A stretch of DNA of 30,834 nt from JAUWMI01 sp964630455 (GCA_964630455.1 CAZVVA010000015.1:1-30834); one strand, 5' to 3'. Counted from the stretch's first letter, positions 1-8,982 are shown. Numbers and translations are program-made. Notes: generated from the letters alone by a model not told the origin.

Positions 1-63
1 AAGCTCTGGTGGATAGGTACCTTTCCACTGCCGGCACCATAATCCTGAAAAGCCCTCATATCA

Positions 64-1251
64 TTAAGACGCTATCATTGCGCAGATCTGCGCTACAATC
101 AGCCCGAGTGGTGTGCCCAGAAACGCTCCAAACACTGCCAGCAGAAGCCCAAATGGCGCCATGGAAGGCTGATATGCTGCTGCTACTACAGGTGCCGACG
201 CTGTGCCTCCCATATTAGCCATACTCCCTGTCGCAAGCAGAAATAGGGGTGCGCGAAAAAGCCGCGTCGCTACTGAAATAAAGATTATGTGTATGATTAT
301 CCACACTAGCCCCACGAGAAAGAACACTGGCACTTCCGTTACAGCAGTAAGGTCTGCCTGAGCACCAATGGAGGCAAGGAGCAGGTACAGACCCGTATAT
401 CCGAGCGCGCTCGCGCCACAATACTCAATCTTTCGTGCCGGCGTAAATGATAGCAATAAACTCAATCCAGTAATAATCAGAATGCCCCACGTATACGTAT
501 TCACCACTCTGCCCAACGGCGGTAACTGCCTGCCTAGCACCATGCATATTGTGCTAACTGCAAACGCAAATCCCAGCATCAGCGTCATGTCCTTAACAGT
601 TATGGGACGCCGTTTTGCTGCGATTGCTTCGAGCTCAAGGTTAATCTCCTCTATGGCAGAACTGTCGGCTTTGTTCCAGCGGTCTATCTTATCTTGATAA
701 GCCGAGAACGCGATGAGGATGCCAAGCCACGAATAGCAGATGACCGTGTCTACAACGATGAGCGGCCCAAGAATGCTTGCTGGGGCATTCACGCTTTCCG
801 CAATGGCTAGAAAGTTGGTGCTCCCCCCGATCCAGCTTCCTGACAGCGCCCCAATGCCAGTCCAGGTATCTGGAGGAAGCCATTGGTGAAATATCGCAAA
901 TCCAACGACCCCGCCCAGCATGACACCCAGCGTCCCGCAGAGCATTACAAGAATGGCCTTCGGCCCCAGTCTGAGGAGGAAGCGTACATCCGTAGGCACC
1001 AGTAACATTACCAGTACTGCGGGAAGAAGCATTTTCCGCATCCATCCATACAAAGGGTTCTCCGCCGGTGTAATCCCCAGCGTTGTGCCAATCATAGGAA
1101 TAAAGTAAGTCCAGATCAGGGGAGGAAAGAACCTGAAAAATTTCGATAGTGCCTTTGTCTCGCTCAGCCAGAAAATCATAGCCACAACGCCACTGAAATA
1201 GACGAAGACCATCCACGTGTCTGTCAGCAACGGCTCGTGAAACAGCATCAT
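64..1251 (-). CDS. DUF819 family integral membrane protein
   Basis: A 395-residue protein that is hydrophobic almost throughout, with roughly ten predicted membrane helices. The overall pattern matches the DUF819 (YjcL-like) family: an early SETKALSKFFRFFPP segment, glycine-rich turns such as GALSGSWIGGSTN near residues 134-146, and a GSMANMGGTASAPVVAAAY segment near residues 343-361. The paired glycine-rich, half-repeat architecture resembles secondary transporters, but no substrate is established for the family and none is implied here. A soluble, charged loop (about residues 185-220) separates the two halves. It is the last gene of a minus-strand series. The upstream gap of 172 bases to the SLT gene contains a 28-base perfect palindrome, so co-transcription with that gene is uncertain. 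Family assignment is confident; function is unknown. Confidence 0.85.
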   Translation of the reverse strand: MMLFHEPLLTDTWMVFVYFSGVVAMIFWLSETKALSKFFRFFPPLIWTYFIPMIGTTLGITPAENPLYGWMRKMLLPAVLVMLLVPTDVRFLLRLGPKAILVMLCGTLGVMLGGVVGFAIFHQWLPPDTWTGIGALSGSWIGGSTNFLAIAESVNAPASILGPLIVVDTVICYSWLGILIAFSAYQDKIDRWNKADSSAIEEINLELEAIAAKRRPITVKDMTLMLGFAFAVSTICMVLGRQLPPLGRVVNTYTWGILIITGLSLLLSFTPARKIEYCGASALGYTGLYLLLASIGAQADLTAVTEVPVFFLVGLVWIIIHIIFISVATRLFRAPLFLLATGSMANMGGTASAPVVAAAYQPSMAPFGLLLAVFGAFLGTPLGLIVAQICAMIAS

Positions 1252-1298
1252 CTCCTCCTCGGTTTAAGTGTCGGTTGCTACCAGTTGTAATCTTAATC

Positions 1299-1326
1299 GT
1301 AGGGACAGATTATAATCTGTCCCTAC
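1299..1326. repeat. Palindromic intergenic repeat, copy 1
   Basis: A perfect 28-base inverted repeat with 14-base arms and no spacer; its core reads GGGACAGATTATAATCTGTC followed by CC. It lies in the gap between the SLT gene and the DUF819 gene. Two related copies occur at 20455-20480 and 26366-26391, sharing the pattern TAGGGRCAGAT with its complement. It would form a strong hairpin in RNA. There is no U-tract next to it, so it is not a textbook terminator; a REP-like dispersed element is more likely. Confidence 0.8.
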
Positions 1327-1423
1327 CATAAAAAGAGACGTAGTCAAACAGCGGAGGCGCAGGTAAACCTTAATGATCCCGCAGAAGAAAGCCCCAATGC
1401 TAATGCGTATCGGCCATACTCCG

Positions 1424-2767
1424 CTACATGCGAAATTCGTCAAAGTACTTGGGAAGGAAATCTTTCTTTAACCACCGAAAATAATGGCATCCTATCTCAA
1501 TGTTTTTCTCCGGATCAAAGACCTCAGTCTCATAATCCCAATCCACGTCCAGCCGCTTAATCGTATCTTCCCAGTCTTCAGGCACAACCTGCATCAAACC
1601 ACGGGCAGTATTGGTGACGTCATGAGGATTAAAGTTTGACTCTTGCTTGATGACTGCCTTAATGAACGCTGGGTCATGCCCGTACTTTCGGGCGTATTTA
1701 TAAATAAGATGGTCGTAGGGGGTTGAACCTAGATCCTGTTTCATGTACCCGAGCACTTTGGGCACGTAGTTGCGTGTTTCGCGATAAGGGACGTTGCCGC
1801 GATAGACAAGGACTTCGCGCGGCCCTGCATTATATGCCTGCAGTAGAATCGAAAGCGAGCGCTGACTGGTGGCGACAGACGTTATTATTGGAGGCTCGAC
1901 GCGTGCCATGCGCTCGTACATGCGCGCACGTGTCACCTCGCGTTCCAACCGACTTGCGTCATACTCGGGAAGCCTAAAGGCGGTCAGCTTTGGCAGCTGA
2001 AGCACTGAGGCGCTTGAAAGCTTCTGCAAGGTGTCCTTGGCCACAGGATTCGTCGGATCCGATGCGAGGGCTAGCTGAAATTCGCGCTCGGCTTTCTGCT
2101 TGCTTCGATAATGTTGCAGCTCGTATTTGGCCATCACAAGGTGAGCATTAGTGGACCCGGGATTCAAATCCAGTGCCTTTTGCAGAAATTCCGTTGCCTG
2201 GGTATAGTCAATGCGATCCATAGCAATCTCCGCCCGGTAGCAATAGACTTCTGACAACTTGATCTTGATCTCTTGGCTAAACTTGCCCTCAGGAAACTGC
2301 TCCAGAAGTCTCGTGTAGAGATTTGCCGCATCGCCATAGTTTTTATCCGCAAATGCCTCGTCTACAGGTGCAAGCTGCTTTTGAAACTCCAGCTGGCGCA
2401 CCCTGGAAATCCTGCGCTGAATATCTGCCTTGTCTGGCGACAACGAAATCGCCTCTTGATAACATTCCACCGCCTTGCCGTAAATCCCTGCGGAGGTAAG
2501 CCGATCCCCGAGAGCAAGCAGATTGGTTAAGCGGTCAACCCTCTCGACCCTCTGCACTTGCGCTTTCGATATATTCAGGCTCACGCTGCCGACAAGTACC
2601 GTGTAGTCTTTCTCAGTCTCCTTAATAATTCGACCTGAGATAGTCTGGCCATCTGTGAGAATAAGTTCATCCCCATGGACAGAAAAGCCCAAACACGCAA
2701 ATAAAAGAAAGAGAACAGTGTTTGTGAGGAAGGCTACTTGCCGCCTGTGGTGTATGCGCCACTCCAT
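1424..2767 (-). CDS. TPR protein with circularly permuted lytic transglycosylase (SLT) domain
   Basis: A 447-residue exported protein. Residues 12-30 form a signal peptide or anchor. Residues 33-75 look like the small beta module (ILTDGQTISGRI) seen before many envelope domains. Residues 80-250 are TPR-like helical repeats. The C-terminal 150 residues carry all hallmark motifs of the family 1 (Slt/MltC-type) lytic transglycosylase domain, which cleaves the MurNAc-GlcNAc bond of peptidoglycan. The order is unusual. AYNAGP (311-316), VPYRETRNYVPKV (326-338) and the closing helix come first. The domain start YDHLIYKYARKYGHDP (351-366), the catalytic-Glu motif ESNFNP (E376), GLMQ (390-393) and KNIEIGCHYF (421-430) follow, and the protein ends at DEFRM. 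In ordinary members AYNAGP follows directly after that point. No AYNAG coding follows the stop. The family call is firm; activity is inferred from the motifs. Confidence 0.88.
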   Translation of the reverse strand: MEWRIHHRRQVAFLTNTVLFLLFACLGFSVHGDELILTDGQTISGRIIKETEKDYTVLVGSVSLNISKAQVQRVERVDRLTNLLALGDRLTSAGIYGKAVECYQEAISLSPDKADIQRRISRVRQLEFQKQLAPVDEAFADKNYGDAANLYTRLLEQFPEGKFSQEIKIKLSEVYCYRAEIAMDRIDYTQATEFLQKALDLNPGSTNAHLVMAKYELQHYRSKQKAEREFQLALASDPTNPVAKDTLQKLSSASVLQLPKLTAFRLPEYDASRLEREVTRARMYERMARVEPPIITSVATSQRSLSILLQAYNAGPREVLVYRGNVPYRETRNYVPKVLGYMKQDLGSTPYDHLIYKYARKYGHDPAFIKAVIKQESNFNPHDVTNTARGLMQVVPEDWEDTIKRLDVDWDYETEVFDPEKNIEIGCHYFRWLKKDFLPKYFDEFRM

Positions 2768-2921
2768 GTTTCGGCTATTCCCTCACTGCCTCATGGGGAG
2801 ATCCAGGGTATTAAGACATAAGCAAAGTGACTCTATACGCAACTTGGTATCATTTTCGCAAGAATAAATTCCCACATCTCAGCACAATTTGAAGCGCACA
2901 CAGCTCTTTCTAAGAATCTCA

Positions 2922-5300
2922 TTATGCCGGCGCCTCGGGCTGCACTTTGTGCGCGAACCTAATGGTCTTCTGCCAGGAGGCAACAATGAGGACGAGACAA
3001 AGCAGCTTGAGCAATGCCAGGCACGTGAAACTGTCAATGATTCCCAGCGCCGGAACCAAGACGACTCCGGTAATCAGCGCACCAAATGCAGCACCCAGAT
3101 GATCCGCACAATCAATTACGCCTGCGGAAAAGCCTATCCGTTCCTTGCAGAGAATAAACAATTTCCCAATAAGCGGAAACTCCGCACCTGTCAGAAAGCC
3201 TGCGCCTGCCACACAGACATAAAACAGCACTTCAATAAGGCCCCAATGCATTAAGGCGATTTCTGGATTCGTCACTACCGGAATAAAAAGAATCAGCGCG
3301 AGCAGGAAACCCAGTATTGCCCCCTCGATGCTGAGTAGCATCCGCAAGCTTCCCTTGAGCGTTTTCGGCAGAACACGCGTGACCACAAAACTACCCAGCG
3401 CCAATCCAACCATAAACAGCGCTACAATAACCCCAATTTTCTGGTATATATAGCCGAAGAGGTTCTGAAAAAGATCAATCATAATTATCCCAGTCGCCAT
3501 GCCGAAAAATCCCGTAGCCGCAATCAGAAAAGTGGCGTTGAACTTCACGACCACCTCTGCTGGAGGCCGGCGAATTCCCAGATACGCCAGCCGCAGAATC
3601 GCAAACGCAGCAATAGCCACCAGTATGTGGTGCAGCCGCAGATTCATGATCGTCTGAAAAAGCCAGTTTGACTTGGTTCCGGAAAACCGAGCCCACATTA
3701 CCAGATTGAAAAAGTACGTTATTGGATTCAGATCCGTATTGATAGGCACGTAAGGCAATGCTGATCTCACAGCATTGCGCGTCAAGCTCACCTGAGACGG
3801 TTGCAGCAAGCTGTAAAAATGATATTGGGAGAAATACTCGGTTGAAATACCGTGCGACAAAAATCGCTGGCCCAACTCTTCAATATCGGTTGTGACGATC
3901 CCTTCCCGGGGCGAGGCAAAGAGATAAGCAATAGTGCCTGGAGTTACGATGACGTCGCCAAACACGCTCCTCAGTGTCTTATACAACGATCCCACGTAAT
4001 TCGTGACTTCTCGGCCAAAATAATTCACTGCCGAGGTAATGGACGTGCTGACTACACCACGGTCGCTCAAGATGCCATGCACTTCTTGAAAGAATTCCCG
4101 TGTATAGAACCGATTAATCGCCGCTGTGGACGGCTCTGGCAGGCTGAGGATCACCACATCGTAGCGATCTTGTTCATCACGAATCTCCGCTCGTCGCATC
4201 TTCACAAACAGGCGGCCGTCCATATGATGAATCTGCACGCGCGGATCCTCTAATACGCGCTTGTCCGGTGCAGGTAGGTACTCGCGCATGAGCGAGAGTA
4301 TCTTCTCATCCATCTCAACGTAGTCTATTCGCTCCAGCGGGTAGAGCAGGAGATGCTTAACTAACTCCTCGTCTCCACTACCAACCAAAAGCACGCGGCG
4401 AGGATCCGGATGCTGTGTCATGATGAAGTGAACTTTGCTCGCTGCGCTGTAGTCATCAGGGAATGAACTGATAAATTCTCCGTTGCCCAATAAACTATAT
4501 TGCCCCGCCTGATATGCCAGGCTCAGGTGCTGGTATTTGCTGTTTACTGAAGCCACATAGCGAATGCCCGGCCCCATGGCTTTCCATCGTAGATGCTCAG
4601 CCCAGCGCTCCACCTCTTTGTGCAATCCCGTTGCGAGAAACACCAAACATATACCCGCTACAAAGATCGAAAAAGCCAGTGTCCTGCGCAGGACAGTGCG
4701 TTCCACAAATCCGGCAATGCACACACAACTCAGACCTACCAGCAATCCCATGAGCATCACTGTAGTGTATGCGTACAGATGCACGACGAAAACAAAAGAG
4801 AATACAATACCGCCCGCGATACCGCCCACCGCCTCGAGGTAATAGACGGTTCCTATACTTTCGGCATCGCCAGCCGTGCACTGCGTAAAGTAACGGCAAA
4901 AGAGCGGGAAGGTAATGCCTGTGATCACACTGAATGGCAAAACATGGGTCAGCGCTACAGCAAAGAATGGAAACAGTGGAATGTATTGGCTCGCGGGAAT
5001 CTGAAGCGTCGTCCGGATGCTTCGGATTAATGCAAGTTCTATAGGTACCACCAGACACTGGATCAGCAGCAGGCAGACAATGGCCGCAAGCAGATTGTGG
5101 AGTCGATCCGCGAGCTGCGCCGCCACAAGCGCTCCAAGCGTAATCCCCAGAAACCAGCAGAAAAAGATGAGCCCCAGGAAGAGCTCATTGCCGTTAGCCA
5201 CCACCAGAAACTCGCGCAGAAAAATGACCTGCGTGATGGTCGCAAACGCTCCGAAGAGGATTATCGCTTGACTGAGGATGAATCGTCGTCTAATAGTCAT
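2922..5300 (-). CDS. Multi-pass membrane protein with spermidine-synthase-like domain
   Basis: A 792-residue protein in three parts. Residues 1-225 hold about seven membrane helices. Residues 245-500 form a spermidine-synthase/methyltransferase-type Rossmann domain with SKYQHLSL (254-261), LLVGSGDEE (304-312), VEMDEKILSLM (328-338) and MDGRLF (360-365). Residues 550-780 hold another set of helices. This matches the 'fused MFS/spermidine synthase' class. The core departs from true aminopropyltransferases. The segment normally carrying YHE reads DDYSAASKVHF (282-292). The position of the catalytic Asp in the DSSDP-type motif is Ser in DVVILSLPEPSTAAINRFYT (381-400). Genuine spermidine synthesis is therefore doubtful, although a dcSAM/SAM-like pocket may remain. 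No speD or polyamine gene is nearby. It lies upstream of the SLT gene, about 150 bases away on the same strand. Confidence 0.85.
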   Translation of the reverse strand: MTIRRRFILSQAIILFGAFATITQVIFLREFLVVANGNELFLGLIFFCWFLGITLGALVAAQLADRLHNLLAAIVCLLLIQCLVVPIELALIRSIRTTLQIPASQYIPLFPFFAVALTHVLPFSVITGITFPLFCRYFTQCTAGDAESIGTVYYLEAVGGIAGGIVFSFVFVVHLYAYTTVMLMGLLVGLSCVCIAGFVERTVLRRTLAFSIFVAGICLVFLATGLHKEVERWAEHLRWKAMGPGIRYVASVNSKYQHLSLAYQAGQYSLLGNGEFISSFPDDYSAASKVHFIMTQHPDPRRVLLVGSGDEELVKHLLLYPLERIDYVEMDEKILSLMREYLPAPDKRVLEDPRVQIHHMDGRLFVKMRRAEIRDEQDRYDVVILSLPEPSTAAINRFYTREFFQEVHGILSDRGVVSTSITSAVNYFGREVTNYVGSLYKTLRSVFGDVIVTPGTIAYLFASPREGIVTTDIEELGQRFLSHGISTEYFSQYHFYSLLQPSQVSLTRNAVRSALPYVPINTDLNPITYFFNLVMWARFSGTKSNWLFQTIMNLRLHHILVAIAAFAILRLAYLGIRRPPAEVVVKFNATFLIAATGFFGMATGIIMIDLFQNLFGYIYQKIGVIVALFMVGLALGSFVVTRVLPKTLKGSLRMLLSIEGAILGFLLALILFIPVVTNPEIALMHWGLIEVLFYVCVAGAGFLTGAEFPLIGKLFILCKERIGFSAGVIDCADHLGAAFGALITGVVLVPALGIIDSFTCLALLKLLCLVLIVASWQKTIRFAHKVQPEAPA

Positions 5301-5449
5301 ATGCCATTAGCATAAATGCAGAATGTTAGGACGCACAGTCTTATGCCGACAACATATACTCTCCAGCATAGCACTCGTCATGCAGCGCATACCAGCCAGA
5401 CTCATCTAATTCTGTGCGTTAATCCTATTCCAATATCCAGGGGATGCAA

Positions 5450-6256
5450 ATGAAAAAAACAGCCGCGCTCGTTTTTCTGATGCTTGCTCTCAGCGTTTTG
5501 CTGTGCTGTCTGATTCGGTTTCCCTCCCAGCAGCCACCTACGCCGTCGCTCACTGTTATGACCTACAATATGCACATCGGTAAAGGGACAGATTCGGTTT
5601 TGTCGCTGGAGCGAATTGCGAATGTAATCAACCAGTTCCAGCCAGATCTTGTCGCACTGCAAGAGGTAGACCGATTCACAGCGCGCTCGGGGCGTGTGGA
5701 TCAAATCGCTCGCCTCGCCCAACTCACGCACCTTCGACCGTTCTATGCAAAAACGCTTACCTATCAGGGCGGTGAATATGGAATTGCCATTCTCAGTCGG
5801 CTCCCGGTACAACGCCAATTTCGCCATCTCTATGCGCCACTGCCCGACCGAGAGCAGCGCGGCTTGCTCGGCGTAGAGGTCGAGTACAACGCACAGCCCC
5901 TCTGGTTCTTCACCACACACCTCGGCACTATGAGAAGCGGAGAGGAACAGGCACAGCAGGTGGCAGAACTGCTCGAAGTCTGCTCACGCTTGCGCGGTCA
6001 CAGTATCATTTGTGGAGACTTCAATGTGACCCCTGACCGTGAAGCCATTGACCAGATGCGCCAGCGGTTCTCAGATTGCTGGGCCACTTGCGGCGCAACC
6101 CACGGTTATACATTCCCAGCGAATGCACCAATCCGCCGTATTGACTATATCTTCTATCACGCCGATGCACCCTTAACTTGCCAGAAAACCCTGGTCAACC
6201 ACTCTCTTGCCTCTGATCATCTCGCCGTGATTACGACATTCATGGTAGGACGCTAA
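5450..6256 (+). CDS. Exported endonuclease/exonuclease/phosphatase family protein
   Basis: A 268-residue protein with an N-terminal hydrophobic segment (KKTAALVFLMLALSVLLCCL) indicating export or membrane anchoring; the cysteines do not form a good lipobox. It shows the metal-dependent EEP (DNase I-like) fold motifs in order, numbered from the upstream ATG at 5444: YNMHIG (41-46, metal-binding Asn region), ALQEVD with E74, TTHLG with H159, GDFN (191-194), and the terminal SDHLAV with D258 and H259. The family includes nucleases, sphingomyelinases and inositol phosphatases, so the substrate cannot be read from sequence; export suggests an extracytoplasmic phosphodiester. I chose the ATG at 5450 because AGGGG at 5439-5443 lies six bases upstream of it; the upstream ATG touches that site. 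It stands alone, divergent from the spermidine-synthase-like gene and convergent with the response regulator. Confidence 0.85.
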   Translation: MKKTAALVFLMLALSVLLCCLIRFPSQQPPTPSLTVMTYNMHIGKGTDSVLSLERIANVINQFQPDLVALQEVDRFTARSGRVDQIARLAQLTHLRPFYAKTLTYQGGEYGIAILSRLPVQRQFRHLYAPLPDREQRGLLGVEVEYNAQPLWFFTTHLGTMRSGEEQAQQVAELLEVCSRLRGHSIICGDFNVTPDREAIDQMRQRFSDCWATCGATHGYTFPANAPIRRIDYIFYHADAPLTCQKTLVNHSLASDHLAVITTFMVGR

Positions 6257-6350
6257 AACGGATAGCCGAGAAGAAAGCGCACACAAGCAAACTTCGCCGC
6301 GCCCGAACAGGTGAGTAATACGCTGCGACACTGTGACGAATCGAGGGCCC

Positions 6351-6743
6351 CTATGAAGGCGACCTTTCCGCATCATCAATAGCAATCTTCACTTTTGATA
6401 CGAGATCCTGATACTCGAAAGGCTTCACAATATAATAGTCAATGCCCTTGTTCAGGGCCTCACGAATTTTATCTTTGCTGGACATTCCAGTGAGAATAAC
6501 TACGGGGATTTGTGCTGTTTTTTCATTCTCCTTCAATTGCTGTAATACTTCAAAACCATCCATCTCCGGCATCATAATATCCAATATAATCAAATCAGGA
6601 GAGGCATCTTCTGCCAGTGCGAGGCCATCGTATCCATTATTAGCAGTAGTCACGTCGTAACCTTCTTCATGAAGGGCGCTCTTTATAATGAGCAGGATAT
6701 CATTCTCATCATCAATAACCAGAACTTTCTTTTTTGCTTGCAT
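6351..6743 (-). CDS. Single-domain response regulator (REC only)
   Basis: A 130-residue receiver domain with no output domain. The phosphorylation machinery is complete: acidic pair D11/D12, phospho-acceptor D55 in LIILDIMMPEMDG, T85 in LTGMSSKD, and K107 in YIVKPF. Such proteins transmit phosphate or bind partner proteins, as in CheY or stand-alone REC adaptors. No histidine kinase lies in the window. It follows the transketolase C-terminal subunit by 39 bases on the same strand, which suggests co-transcription, though a functional link is not obvious. The start has an AGGAGG-type site (ccAGAGGAGGAAGGGTC before ATG). Annotation as CheY-like is structural only; there are no chemotaxis genes nearby. 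Confidence 0.93.
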   Translation of the reverse strand: MQAKKKVLVIDDENDILLIIKSALHEEGYDVTTANNGYDGLALAEDASPDLIILDIMMPEMDGFEVLQQLKENEKTAQIPVVILTGMSSKDKIREALNKGIDYYIVKPFEYQDLVSKVKIAIDDAERSPS

Positions 6744-6782
6744 GACCCTTCCTCCTCTGGCGGCCTTCTTCCTTTCAGTTGA

Positions 6783-7718
6783 TCATAAAATCTCTTTGAT
6801 CACCCTGATTACATTGGGAACACTCAATCCGTAGCGTTCAAACAACTCGGTGTAGCTGCCTGACTGGGCAAACGTATCCTGCAAGCCAATCATGCACATG
6901 GGCACTCGATGAGGAAATGTGACGAGTACTTCCGCCACTGCCGAGCCGAGCCCGCCAATCACATTATGTTCTTCAATAGTGACGATAGCCCGCGTCTCAT
7001 TGCTGGCAGCCAGAATTGCGTCACGGTCAATAGGCTTAACTGACGACATATTAATAACCCGGACGCTAATTTGTTCCTCGGCAAGCCGTGCCGCAGATTC
7101 AAGCGCAAGAATAACTGTCGCTCCCATGGCGATAAGCGCAACCTCCGTCCCTTCGCGTAGCTGAGAGGCCTTGCCAGGGCGGAAGACATAGGTATCGTCG
7201 TAAATTACAGGGACTTTTGCTCGGCCCAGCCGCACGTACGCCGGCGTCTGGTCCTTTGCAATCGTCCGAATAATGGCCTTTGTCTCCACCGCGTCAGCTG
7301 GCACGAAAACGCGCATGTTGGGAATGACCCGCATAATCGCCACATCCTCGCAGGCCTGATGCGACACCCCATCTTCACCCACCGAAATCCCTGCATGAGT
7401 TGCAACTACCTTCACGTTATAGCGAGAATAGCAGATCGAATTCCGTACCTGTTCCCATGCGCGGCCAGTTGCAAATATCGCAAACGAACTGGCAAATACC
7501 GTCTTACCGGAAACAGCCAGGCCACAGGCCATATCTATCATATTTTGCTCAGCTATGCCCATGTTAAAAAAGCGCTCGGGAAATAGCTTGCCAAACTTGA
7601 TTGTACGTGTGGATTTTGACAAGTCAGCATCGAGCACCACAATGTCCTCACGCTGCTCCCCAAGCTCAACCAGCACCTCGCCATAGGCATCCCGCGTTGC
7701 AATTTTGTCAGCCGTCAT
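6783..7718 (-). CDS. Transketolase, C-terminal subunit
   Basis: A 311-residue protein equivalent to the pyrimidine-binding and C-terminal domains of transketolase. The hallmark FNMGIAEQNM carries E57, the glutamate that activates thiamine diphosphate, and the following ACGLAVSGKTVFASSFA and GEDGVSHQACEDVAIMR stretches are typical. With the N-terminal subunit encoded upstream (7841-8683) it makes a complete split transketolase, which transfers two-carbon units between sugar phosphates in the pentose phosphate pathway and supplies pentoses and erythrose 4-phosphate. The 122-base gap between the two halves is longer than in most split pairs and may hold its own promoter. The start is preceded by GGAGA. 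A 1-deoxyxylulose-5-phosphate synthase origin is excluded because the two-subunit split and the motifs fit transketolase better. Confidence 0.93.
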   Translation of the reverse strand: MTADKIATRDAYGEVLVELGEQREDIVVLDADLSKSTRTIKFGKLFPERFFNMGIAEQNMIDMACGLAVSGKTVFASSFAIFATGRAWEQVRNSICYSRYNVKVVATHAGISVGEDGVSHQACEDVAIMRVIPNMRVFVPADAVETKAIIRTIAKDQTPAYVRLGRAKVPVIYDDTYVFRPGKASQLREGTEVALIAMGATVILALESAARLAEEQISVRVINMSSVKPIDRDAILAASNETRAIVTIEEHNVIGGLGSAVAEVLVTFPHRVPMCMIGLQDTFAQSGSYTELFERYGLSVPNVIRVIKEIL

Positions 7719-7750
7719 CAGACTTCTCCATTGCCAACATGAACGTTAAT

Positions 7751-7779
7751 TCGATATAATAAAACAGCATCATTTGCAA
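7751..7779 (-). promoter_or_regulatory. Possible sigma70-type promoter in the transketolase gap
   Basis: On the minus strand TTGCAA is separated by 17 bases from TATCGA, about 30 bases upstream of the C-terminal transketolase start. It would allow separate expression of that half and the response regulator. The match to consensus is modest and rests on inspection alone. Confidence 0.25.
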
Positions 7780-7840
7780 CACCAAGATGCCACAATACCT
7801 CAGGACATAACTCTTGCTGAGCTCCCACAATTATTCGTCC

Positions 7841-8683
7841 TCACGGTTGGCTCGATTCGATTTCCTGGAGCGCCCGGACTAGTTGCTCTTCCGTTGGAGC
7901 TACGCCATGGAAATCCACTACATTCTCCATAAAGGAAACGCCTTTGCCTTTTACCGTCTCAGCGACGATCATGGTAGGTTTTCCAACAACTTCCCTTGCG
8001 GCACGGTAAGCGGCAAGAATCTGGTCGAAGTTGTGTCCGTCAATCTGAATGGTGTGCCACCCGAACGCCTGCCATTTCTCCACTACCGGCATCACCTTCA
8101 TGATTTCATCATTTGGCCCATCAATCTGAAGCCCATTGTGATCCAGAATTGCACACACGCGGTCTAGCCGGTAATGAGCCGCAGCCATTGCAGCTTCCCA
8201 AACTTCACCCTCCTGAATTTCGCCATCGCCCAGTAAACAGAACACATGGTAGTTCCGTTTATTGAGACGCCCGGCCAGAGCGATTCCATTGGCCATCGCA
8301 AGCCCGTGTCCCAGACTTCCCGTCGAGACCTCAATGCCGGTTGTCGCGCGGGAATATGGATGTCCTTGCAAAATGCTACCGAGTTTTCGCAATGTATTCA
8401 GCTCCGTAGGTGGAAAGTATCCCGCAAACGCCAGGGCCACATAGACAGTTGGACAGCCGTGGCCTTTGGAGATTATGAAGCGATCCCGGTTTTCCCAGCT
8501 CGGATTGCGAGGATCATGTCGTAACTCGGAGAAGTAAAGCCCAGAGATCAACTCGACGCATGAAAGGGACCCACCGGTATGACCAGACCCAGCGCGATGG
8601 AGCATTTTCAATATGGCAATGCGCATCTGTTTGGCGATTTCTTTTAATTCCGCTACGCTATTTTGTAGTTTGAATTGCTTCAT
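7841..8683 (-). CDS. Transketolase, N-terminal (TPP-binding) subunit
   Basis: A 280-residue protein matching the N-terminal thiamine-diphosphate domain of transketolase. Visible motifs are GSGHTGGSLS (32-41) with the substrate-contacting His, ISKGHGCPTVY (71-81), GSLGHGLAMANG (122-133), and the TPP/Mg motif GDGEIQEGEVWEA (152-164) closed by N183 in DHNGLQIDG. It ends after the linker region where full-length enzymes (about 650 residues) continue. The remaining domains are encoded by the next gene downstream, so the two form a heteromeric enzyme in the cytoplasm. It is the first gene of a transketolase N, transketolase C, response regulator series. The upstream 427-base region separates it from the divergent MshEN gene and is the likely site of its promoter. 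Confidence 0.94.
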   Translation of the reverse strand: MKQFKLQNSVAELKEIAKQMRIAILKMLHRAGSGHTGGSLSCVELISGLYFSELRHDPRNPSWENRDRFIISKGHGCPTVYVALAFAGYFPPTELNTLRKLGSILQGHPYSRATTGIEVSTGSLGHGLAMANGIALAGRLNKRNYHVFCLLGDGEIQEGEVWEAAMAAAHYRLDRVCAILDHNGLQIDGPNDEIMKVMPVVEKWQAFGWHTIQIDGHNFDQILAAYRAAREVVGKPTMIVAETVKGKGVSFMENVVDFHGVAPTEEQLVRALQEIESSQP

Positions 8684-8982
8684 GTTAGGGTCTGCTTTTC
8701 TTGAACTCGCTCAGCTCCTTATGTTTAACATCTGGCCTCAACTTTGCCCCACAAATAAAAAGGGGAGAGACTATCGTACAAGCTACGCTCCGCTAGAAAT
8801 GCTGGTGAATTATGGAATAAATACAGCCGCTGTCAAGGAGATTAATGCCAGGCAAAAATGATGCTACCATGGCATACATCGCCGCGCCAGTGCTGCCAGA
8901 TGCTAGTTGTGTGTATGACAATAGAATTTCGTTACTTTATCCTACACCCTTAATTTAGCTAAAGTTACTACTATGTTTCTGC

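Noticed and set aside
4597..5058. Long open frames antisense or out of frame to the spermidine-synthase-like gene
   Set aside because: No family resemblance and they lie wholly within a well-supported gene.
6257..6350. Bidirectional terminator between the EEP and response-regulator genes
   Set aside because: No stable stem followed by a U-tract on either strand.
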